This document shows positions 35,582 through 41,982 of a DNA stretch of 41,982 nucleotides, piece after piece. Below the pieces are notes generated by a model. The model was not told where the DNA came from and ran no database searches. It saw nothing but the letters and a program-made list of their open reading frames with translations. The stretch spans positions 1 to 41,982 of the forward strand of contig JAZNNJ010000005.1 of NCBI GenBank assembly GCA_045580225.1. The letters are read 5' to 3'. The DNA comes from CAUUCF01 sp045580225 (GTDB lineage: Bacteria > Pseudomonadota > Gammaproteobacteria > UBA9339). Each line of letters opens with the position of its first letter. Position 1 is the first letter of the stretch. A program made the position numbers and the translations under genes.

Positions 35582-37052
35582 TACTATTCTCTGGCCTTAA
35601 CAAAGGGAATAAAATAACATTACGAATTGAACTAATATTGCAAAATAACATGCACAACCTGTCAATACCAATACCTTCCCCAGCAGTAGGCGGCATAGCA
35701 TAACTTAAAGCTTGTATATAATCTGCATCATAATGCATTGCTTCTTCATCACCTTGAGACAATGCTTCAGCCTGCTTCTTAAAACGTTCCGCTTGATCCA
35801 AAGGATCATTTAATTCTGAAAAACCATTTGCCAATTCTTTTCCATTAACAAATAACTCAAAACGATCAGTAATTTGAGGATTTTGATCATTCCTTCTCGC
35901 CAAAGGAGAAACTTCTATAGGATATTCCGTAATAAAAACCGGACCAATTAATTGTTTCTCTACAAAGTTTTCAAAAATTTCTGCTTGAATTTTACCTACT
36001 TTCCAACTAGGATCAACTATCATTTTCTTCTCTTCAGCAAACCTTAAAAGGATATTTTTATTTTCGATATCCACATCTTTAAGTTCCAACACATATCTCT
36101 TTACTGCTTCCTTTAAAGTTAAACGCTCAAATGGTTTTTCACAATTTACAATTTGTCCCTGACTTTCAAAAATTAACCCCCCAACGACCTCTTTTGCCAA
36201 ACACTTAAATAATTCTTCAGTCAAAACCATGAGTTCACGATAATCTGTATAAGCCTGATAAAACTCCACCGTAGTAAATTCTGGATTATGTCTTACAGAA
36301 ACACCTTCATTACGAAAACAACGATTAAGCTCAAAAACTCGCTCAAATCCACCCACAATTAATCGCTTCAAATATAATTCCGGCGCAATCCTCAAATAAA
36401 GCGGCAAATCGAAGGTATTATGATGAGTAATAAAAGGACGAGCTGACGCTCCACCAGGAATTACATGCATCATCGGTGTTTCAACCTCCAAAAACTGACG
36501 ATCCTTCAAAAAATCACGTATAATGTCAATTATCTTACTTCTTTTGATAAACACATCGCGAGATTCTTCGTTTACAATCAAATCTAAATAACGCTGGCGA
36601 CAACGAACCTCCCAATCTGCCAATCCATGATACTTTTCCGGCAAACTCAAAAGAATTTTATTTAAAATTTCAACTTGTTCAGCTCTAACGGTCAACTCCC
36701 CCGTTTTAGTTTTAAAAACCCATCCATTAATTCCGATAATATCTCCTAAATCCCATCTACAACAAGCACCAAAAACTTCCTCTCCTAATTCATCCTTACG
36801 CAAATAAACCTGTATCTTCCCTGTCATATCAGAAAGATTAATAAATGCAGTCTTACCCATTATCCGTTTAGCAACAATTCTTCCTGCAATCCGAATTTGT
36901 TCCTTATTAGCTTCTAAGAAATCATTATCTCGTTCTTTAAATTGAACCAAAATTTCCTTAACAAAATGAGTTCTCCTAAATTGATTAGGATAATTAAATC
37001 CCTGATCCTTCAATTGATGCAATTTTTCTAATTTTTCTTCGTCTAATTTCAT
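35562..37052 (-). CDS. lysS: Lysyl-tRNA synthetase, class II
   Basis: LysS charges tRNA-Lys with lysine. I use the ATG at 37052, preceded by GAGGA at a good distance, which gives 496 residues beginning MKLDEEKLEKLHQL; a start 36 nt upstream lacks support. An OB-fold anticodon-binding domain (about 50-150) precedes the class II core. That core has motif 2 FRNEGVSVRHNPEFTTVEFY (about 250) and motif 3 GEGIGIDRLCML near the C-terminus. prfB, often beside lysS in enterics, is absent here. Confidence 0.96.
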   Translation of the reverse strand: MKLDEEKLEKLHQLKDQGFNYPNQFRRTHFVKEILVQFKERDNDFLEANKEQIRIAGRIVAKRIMGKTAFINLSDMTGKIQVYLRKDELGEEVFGACCRWDLGDIIGINGWVFKTKTGELTVRAEQVEILNKILLSLPEKYHGLADWEVRCRQRYLDLIVNEESRDVFIKRSKIIDIIRDFLKDRQFLEVETPMMHVIPGGASARPFITHHNTFDLPLYLRIAPELYLKRLIVGGFERVFELNRCFRNEGVSVRHNPEFTTVEFYQAYTDYRELMVLTEELFKCLAKEVVGGLIFESQGQIVNCEKPFERLTLKEAVKRYVLELKDVDIENKNILLRFAEEKKMIVDPSWKVGKIQAEIFENFVEKQLIGPVFITEYPIEVSPLARRNDQNPQITDRFELFVNGKELANGFSELNDPLDQAERFKKQAEALSQGDEEAMHYDADYIQALSYAMPPTAGEGIGIDRLCMLFCNISSIRNVILFPLLRPENSNAEKNS

Positions 37053-37185
37053 ACGATCCTCGACACCGAAAGCCTTAGTATAACCCAAAAAGCATTTTGT
37101 GCAAGCAATTTAACCGTAAACCTGTTGTTTTTGGATACAAAAAGTTTTAATATACTGTTGAGAAAGTAAATATAGCAGTGAAAAA

Positions 37186-37584
37186 ATGCCCATACAAAAA
37201 TTAATTCAAGAAGCTTTAAATATCCAAAAAAGAGCCTACGCTCCTTATTCAAAATTTTATGTAGGAGCAGCTGTACTAGGAGAAAATAACCAAATATACT
37301 GTGGATGTAATATTGAAAATGCATCTTACGGATTAACAATTTGCGCAGAACGAAATGCCATTTTTCAGATGGTAACAAATCAAACATACTGTATTAAAGC
37401 TATTGCTATTGTAGGATCGTGCGATCAACCTTGTGCTCCATGTGGAGCTTGTCGTCAGGTAATAAGAGAATTCGCTAAACCAGACACGAGTATCTTGTTA
37501 TGTAACCAGCAAGGAAAACTACTAATTACTACCACACTAGAAGAGTTATTACCTCATTCTTTTGGTCCTGATTTCTTAAGATAG
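37186..37584 (+). CDS. cdd: Cytidine deaminase (short tetrameric type)
   Basis: Cdd deaminates cytidine and deoxycytidine for pyrimidine salvage. The 132-residue product has YAPYSKFYVGAAV, the zinc and catalytic motif CAERNA (about 53-58) and PCAPCGACRQV (about 83-93), giving the three zinc cysteines and the catalytic Glu. This is the short Bacillus-like form rather than the 294-residue dimeric E. coli enzyme. It starts a plus-strand run with alr and uvrA. A TATACT -10-like box at 37151-37156 may serve it, but I see no properly spaced -35. Confidence 0.93.
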   Translation: MPIQKLIQEALNIQKRAYAPYSKFYVGAAVLGENNQIYCGCNIENASYGLTICAERNAIFQMVTNQTYCIKAIAIVGSCDQPCAPCGACRQVIREFAKPDTSILLCNQQGKLLITTTLEELLPHSFGPDFLR

Positions 37585-37596
37585 TTAAAATTTAAA

Positions 37597-38619
37597 ATGG
37601 CTAAATTACATCTTAGCATTGATGCTTTTAATCACAATCTGGCTTTATTGCGTAGTAAAACACAAACAGAAATTGCGCTAATGCTAAAAGACAATGCTTA
37701 TGGCCATGGATTATTAGAAATAGCCCAATTAGCTGCTTTACAACAAATTAAAAATGTATTTGTTAAAAACTGGAATGAAGCAAAACAAATTATTAATCTG
37801 TTTCCTAACATTACAATTTTATACCCTAACTTTAAAAACTTGCCGTGTTTAATACCTGAAAATATTAATTTGGTAGTTAATCATGTAGATCAATTAGATT
37901 TTTTGCCTAAAGGAGCGAAAATAGAAATAAAAGTAAATACCAATACCAATCGCAATGGTATTTTGCCCGAAGAATTGGACACCGCATTTTTTAAATCTAT
38001 ACAACGCAATCTCGTAATTTATGGAGTATTTACTCATAATGGTTACAGTAATAATGAAAACGTTAATTTTATCCGCGGAATAGAAATGTTTAACGAAATA
38101 AAAAAATTATCGTACCAACTATGTCATAAAAATAATTTGCCTATTCCGCGTTTCCACAGTTTATGTTCCAGTGGAATGATAAGATTTAGCAATAATGAAG
38201 ATAATTTAGTAAGAATAGGGCTAGCCATATACGGTTATCTAGATTACCATTTACTTCCATTTGATCTCAAATTAAAACCGGTTGCATCAGTATGGTCAAA
38301 CAGAATTTCGTGTAAAAAACTTACTAAAGGAACACTTATTGGTTATGACGGATTTACCAAATTACAACACAGTGGATATGTAAGTACTTACGATTTAGGA
38401 TATGGCGATGGTTTTCCTCTCTTAACAAATGAAAACTTTTATTTACCTTGCGGTTTAAAAATGTTCCCGAAAAATTCCATGGATTGTTTCAGTACTTGGG
38501 GCAAAAAAAATGAATTATGTGTTTGGAATGATGCCAAATATGTAGCTAATATTTTCAAACGAAGTGTTTATGAAATTTTAGTACACTTAAGCCCTTTCAT
38601 GCAACGAATATTAATCTAA
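37597..38619 (+). CDS. alr: Alanine racemase, epsilonproteobacterial-like
   Basis: Alr is the PLP enzyme that makes D-alanine for peptidoglycan. The 340-residue protein has the PLP lysine in LMLKDNAYGHG (Lys31), the second catalytic Tyr in DLGYGDGFP (Tyr269) and NSMDCFS (about 293-299). Compared with usual gammaproteobacterial Alr (KANAYGHG, GYADGYPR), the KDNAYGHG motif, TYDLGYGDG and the end YEILVHLSPFMQRILI are closer, from memory, to Campylobacter-type enzymes, suggesting lateral transfer. It lies 12 nt after cdd and 14 nt before uvrA. Confidence 0.88.
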   Translation: MAKLHLSIDAFNHNLALLRSKTQTEIALMLKDNAYGHGLLEIAQLAALQQIKNVFVKNWNEAKQIINLFPNITILYPNFKNLPCLIPENINLVVNHVDQLDFLPKGAKIEIKVNTNTNRNGILPEELDTAFFKSIQRNLVIYGVFTHNGYSNNENVNFIRGIEMFNEIKKLSYQLCHKNNLPIPRFHSLCSSGMIRFSNNEDNLVRIGLAIYGYLDYHLLPFDLKLKPVASVWSNRISCKKLTKGTLIGYDGFTKLQHSGYVSTYDLGYGDGFPLLTNENFYLPCGLKMFPKNSMDCFSTWGKKNELCVWNDAKYVANIFKRSVYEILVHLSPFMQRILI

Positions 38620-38633
38620 ATAATAATTCTTCT

Positions 38634-41426
38634 ATGGAAAACATAACATTAAAAGGAGTAAGAACTCATAATCTAAAAAATTTTGATTTAACCTTGCCTC
38701 GCAATCGCTTGATTGTAATCACTGGAGTCTCCGGTTCAGGAAAATCTAGCTTAGCTTTTGACACGTTATATGCTGAAGGTCAAAGACGATATGTCGAATC
38801 TTTATCTGCTTATGCTCGCCAATTTTTATCAGTAATGGAAAAACCTGATGTAGATAAAATAGAAGGATTATCTCCGACTATTGCTATCGATCAAAAAACT
38901 ATTTCTCATAACCCTCGTTCTACCGTTGGAACAGTAACAGAAATTTATGATTACCTCCGCCTACTTTTTGCAAGAATTGGAGAACCTTTTTGTCCCGAAC
39001 ATAATCTACCATTAAAAGGCAAGACTACAACTCAAATTATTGATGCAATAACAAAATTAAATTCACATAAAGTTACTTTACTATCACCAGTTTTAAATGG
39101 AAAAAAAGGTGAAGCTAGAAAACTATTAGATGAATTAACGAAACAAGGATTTATTAGAGTAAGAATAGACAATAACTTCTATCTAATTAATGAAGTTAGC
39201 TTAAATGCCCGAAAAATTCACGATATAGAAGTAGAAATTGATTGTTTAACCATTAAACCAGAAAATTACGAACGTCTATCCGCATCTGTAGAATTAGCTT
39301 TAAAAGTCTCTAATGGCAAAGTAAAAATAATTGATAATAACCAAGAATATTTTTTTTCTACCAAGTTTGCCTGTCCAACGTGCAACTACAGTTTACCAGA
39401 AATGGAACCAAGATTATTTTCGTTTAATAACCCACATGGAGCTTGTCCACATTGTAATGGCTTAGGACACGAAAGCTTATTCATTCCAGATAATATTATA
39501 ATAGATGAAAACTGGTCTATACAACAAGGCGCCATAGGGGGCTGGGGAAACAACCACCACTATTTTTTTTCCATCATGGAAAGCCTAGCCCAGCATTATC
39601 ACTTTAGCCTAGATAAACCTTATCGAAACTTAAGCGAAAAAATAAAAGAAATTTTATGGTACGGTTCTGGAACAGATAAAATTAATTATACCTATCATTT
39701 TAATGGAAAACTAATTCAAAAATCCACCCCGTTCGAGGGAATTTTAGCACAACTAAAAAAGCGTTACTTGAGCAATAATCTAACCGAAAGTCAACAAGAA
39801 GAATTAAAAACTTTAGTTAGTTACAAACTATGTTCTTATTGTAATGGATCACGATTACGTAAAGAAGCTAATTCAGTATTTATAAACAAAAAAAATATTG
39901 GTTATTTGACTAGTTTAAATATCACACAACTAAAGCAATCTTTAGAAAACTTATCTTTAACCCAAACTGATCATCAAATAGGTTTTCCTATCATCAAAGA
40001 AATTATCAATCGTTTGAATTTTCTAATCGATGTTGGACTAGATTACATAACTTTAAATCGTCCAGCTGAAACTTTATCTGGAGGAGAGGGGCAAAGAATC
40101 CGTTTAGCATCACAATTAGGTTCCGGTTTAGTCGGCATTACTTATGTTCTAGATGAGCCAACTGTCGGACTACATCCTAGAGATACTCATCGACTGATTA
40201 AAACATTAAAAAATTTAAGAGACCTAGGTAATACTGTTGTTGTAGTGGAACATGATAACGAAATCATCAAAAATGCAGATATTATAGTTGATATTGGACC
40301 ATTAGCAGGCAAAGAAGGAGGTGAATTATGTTTCTATGGACCTCCTCAAAAATTAGCAACTGCACATAAATCCCTAACTGCAAAATATTTAACTAACCAA
40401 CTTTCTGTAGTAAAAAATGAATTTATTAGCCCTCAAAAAAATAAAAAATGGTTATCGATCTACGGCGCTCGCCAACATAACTTAAAAAACTTAGAAGTAC
40501 ATTTTCCGTTAGGTCATTTAGTTTGCGTCACTGGTGTTTCTGGATCAGGGAAATCTAGCCTAGTAAATGATTTAATATGGCCAATAGCCGCAAAAAAACT
40601 AAATAGATCTTTTATAAAAACACCAGTAAATTTTGATAAAGTTGAAGGCCTAGAATTTTTAGATAAAGTAATTTTAGTAACCCAAGAACCAATTGGAAGA
40701 ACTCCACGCTCTAATCTAGCAACATACACGGGAATCTTTAACGAAATACGAGAATTGTTTGCTAAAACACTAAACGCTAAAATAAGAGGATATTCCGCTG
40801 GAAGATTTAGTTTTAACGTAACGGGCGGAAGGTGCGAAAACTGTCAAGGTGAAGGAGTAATTCAAGTTAAAATGCATTTCTTATCTGATATTTATATTAA
40901 CTGTGAAATATGTAACGGTAAAAGATATAATAAAGAAACTTTAGAAATCTTTTATAAAGATAAGAATATTGCAGATATTTTAACAATGAATGTTAATGAA
41001 GCTATTAATTTTTTTAAAAATATACCAACCTTAAACAACAAATTGAAAATTTTACAAGATGTAGGTTTAGGATACTTACAATTAGGACAAAGCGCTACAA
41101 CTTTATCAGGCGGAGAAGCACAAAGAATAAAATTAGCCAAGGAATTACTAAAAAAACCCACCGGTAAAACTTTATATTTACTAGATGAACCTACAACAGG
41201 ACTACATTTTCACGATGTAAATCAATTGTTAAAAATTATATTACAATTGCGAGATCAAGGTAATACTCTAATCATAATTGAACATAATATGGAAATCATT
41301 AAAAATGCCGATTGGATAATCGATTTAGGGCCGGAAGGAGGAGAAAGTGGCGGACAATTAAGAGCATTTGGACCTCCAACAATAATCAAACAAAACAATA
41401 ATTCTTATACTGCTAGATTTTTATAA
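38634..41426 (+). CDS. uvrA: Excinuclease ABC subunit A
   Basis: UvrA finds DNA damage for nucleotide excision repair. The 930-residue protein has two ABC ATPase modules with Walker A GVSGSGKSS at about 31-39 and again at about 632-640. The two signatures are LSGGEGQRIRLA and LSGGEAQRIKLA, and the two Walker B motifs are YVLDEPTVGLHP and YLLDEPTTGLHF. Both zinc fingers are present: CPTC...CPHC (about 245-280) and CENC...CEIC (about 742-765). Everything expected for activity is visible. It ends 6 nt from the convergent nuclease fragment. Confidence 0.98.
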   Translation: MENITLKGVRTHNLKNFDLTLPRNRLIVITGVSGSGKSSLAFDTLYAEGQRRYVESLSAYARQFLSVMEKPDVDKIEGLSPTIAIDQKTISHNPRSTVGTVTEIYDYLRLLFARIGEPFCPEHNLPLKGKTTTQIIDAITKLNSHKVTLLSPVLNGKKGEARKLLDELTKQGFIRVRIDNNFYLINEVSLNARKIHDIEVEIDCLTIKPENYERLSASVELALKVSNGKVKIIDNNQEYFFSTKFACPTCNYSLPEMEPRLFSFNNPHGACPHCNGLGHESLFIPDNIIIDENWSIQQGAIGGWGNNHHYFFSIMESLAQHYHFSLDKPYRNLSEKIKEILWYGSGTDKINYTYHFNGKLIQKSTPFEGILAQLKKRYLSNNLTESQQEELKTLVSYKLCSYCNGSRLRKEANSVFINKKNIGYLTSLNITQLKQSLENLSLTQTDHQIGFPIIKEIINRLNFLIDVGLDYITLNRPAETLSGGEGQRIRLASQLGSGLVGITYVLDEPTVGLHPRDTHRLIKTLKNLRDLGNTVVVVEHDNEIIKNADIIVDIGPLAGKEGGELCFYGPPQKLATAHKSLTAKYLTNQLSVVKNEFISPQKNKKWLSIYGARQHNLKNLEVHFPLGHLVCVTGVSGSGKSSLVNDLIWPIAAKKLNRSFIKTPVNFDKVEGLEFLDKVILVTQEPIGRTPRSNLATYTGIFNEIRELFAKTLNAKIRGYSAGRFSFNVTGGRCENCQGEGVIQVKMHFLSDIYINCEICNGKRYNKETLEIFYKDKNIADILTMNVNEAINFFKNIPTLNNKLKILQDVGLGYLQLGQSATTLSGGEAQRIKLAKELLKKPTGKTLYLLDEPTTGLHFHDVNQLLKIILQLRDQGNTLIIIEHNMEIIKNADWIIDLGPEGGESGGQLRAFGPPTIIKQNNNSYTARFL

Positions 41427-41432
41427 ATAAAA

Positions 41433-41982
41433 TTAATCCTTGACAAGGAAACATTTCTTTCTAAAAAAAGCAACTCCATAACTACCGATTACTTCATAAC
41501 CTTCATCGTAAAGATTTTTAGCGTATTCTCTTTCCTCTATTTGTTGCAGAGCTTTTTGACTAGTAGTTTCTAATTCTTTTAAACTTTTAGCCACTTTTAA
41601 CTCCAATATAATTGCTTGATCGTAAGTTTTTACACTCGGTATTTTTATCACGATGTCGTAACGTCCATTTCCTGATTCTCGATTAGACATTACTAAAGTA
41701 TTTTCCATCGATTTTAATAAACCCAACATAAAGCCTTGATAAAAAGACTCCCCTTGATCATAAAAACTAATCGTCTCTGATAAATATTTATTAATTTCTT
41801 CCGTGATAATCTCACAATCTCCAGCTAAAATAGCTTGATGTAATTTGGTTAATTTTGCATTTTTTAATCTTGCTTCAAACCAATTCAAGATCATGTTTTT
41901 ATAAACATACCGAACTTCAATATTAGGCAGCGCCAACTTCACTACATTGGTATCTTCATCTATTATCTTAGACTCTATTTGT
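41433..41982 (-). CDS. AAA-ATPase-like protein, C-terminal PD-(D/E)XK nuclease part (enters from right edge)
   Basis: The reading frame is open to the last base, so this is the last roughly 182 codons of a gene starting outside the window; the in-frame GTG at 41942 is not a real start. LALPNIEVRYVYKNMI followed by GRYDIVIKIPS and AIILELKVAK fits the PDDEXK_9 (DUF1703) nuclease domain that ends AAA-ATPase-like proteins. The Asp and the E-x-K catalytic residues are intact. Its N-terminal ATPase part is not in the window at this end. The left-edge fragment (1-362) belongs to the same family. Confidence 0.8.
   Translation of the reverse strand, partial: QIESKIIDEDTNVVKLALPNIEVRYVYKNMILNWFEARLKNAKLTKLHQAILAGDCEIITEEINKYLSETISFYDQGESFYQGFMLGLLKSMENTLVMSNRESGNGRYDIVIKIPSVKTYDQAIILELKVAKSLKELETTSQKALQQIEEREYAKNLYDEGYEVIGSYGVAFFRKKCFLVKD

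Noticed and set aside
37125..37156. Full sigma-70 promoter for cdd
   Set aside because: TATACT at 37151-37156 is a fair -10, but the nearest -35-like boxes are 14 or 20 nt away, outside the usual spacing.
37049..37387. Minus-strand open frame opposite cdd
   Set aside because: It lies antisense to the conserved zinc motifs of cytidine deaminase, which are clearly coding.
41433..41942. Complete 169-residue gene starting at GTG 41942
   Set aside because: The frame stays open to the end of the window and the sequence upstream of the GTG fits the family, so it is the tail of a longer gene.

Overview
The window reads as a piece of an AT-rich gammaproteobacterial chromosome, most likely from a host-associated member of the Legionellales (Legionella/Coxiella/Rickettsiella side) or a close intracellular relative. 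Three things suggest this. A DotA/TraY-family protein is followed by an IcmV-like protein, which are core parts of the Dot/Icm type IVB secretion system. There is a three-domain DedA-PAP2-LssY protein of the kind known from Legionella. Gene order is compact, with many overlaps and a strong A+T bias. The species cannot be named from the sequence. I found no rRNA, tRNA, tmRNA, CRISPR array or insertion sequence, and no gene-free stretch longer than 300 bases.

Layout. (1) 1-362: the N-terminal part of an AAA-ATPase-like gene running off the left edge. (2) 503-23793: one long minus-strand block of 24 genes, read right to left: ftsH, glmM, a ferredoxin, rpsO, pnp, hslV, hslU, tolC, recO, the LssY-like protein, a PP-loop enzyme, rluC, adk, a PEBP-family protein, an MFS transporter, greA, yajC, secD, secF, trmB, msbA, bamE and smpB. 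Many neighbours overlap by 1-14 nt. (3) 23794-23986: a divergent control region, followed by suhB and typA on the plus strand and a bidirectional-looking terminator. (4) 26638-37052: a second minus-strand block, read right to left: lysS, lepA, a long-chain acyl-CoA/acyl-ACP synthetase, a TraT-like lipoprotein, plsY, dotA, icmV and a small protein with a colicin V-type double-glycine leader. (5) 37186-41426: cdd, alr and uvrA on the plus strand. (6) 41433-41982: the C-terminal PD-(D/E)XK nuclease part of another, or the same, AAA-ATPase-like gene entering from the right edge.

Most genes are housekeeping. They cover envelope biogenesis (SecDF-YajC, MsbA, BamE, TolC, PlsY, GlmM, Alr), protein quality control (FtsH, HslVU, SmpB), RNA and translation (PNPase, S15, LepA, TypA, LysS, RluC, TrmB) and DNA repair (RecO, UvrA). 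The accessory signal lies in 26638-31791, where a TraT-like surface lipoprotein, DotA, IcmV and an undescribed double-glycine-leader protein are neighbours. The best candidate for something new is that last protein (26638-27036). It has a near-textbook secretion leader, two hydrophobic Gly/Ala-rich ends, four cysteines, its own candidate promoter and its own terminator. Both edges of the window fall in the same AAA-ATPase/PD-(D/E)XK family, which suggests that copies of a repeated gene bound this segment.
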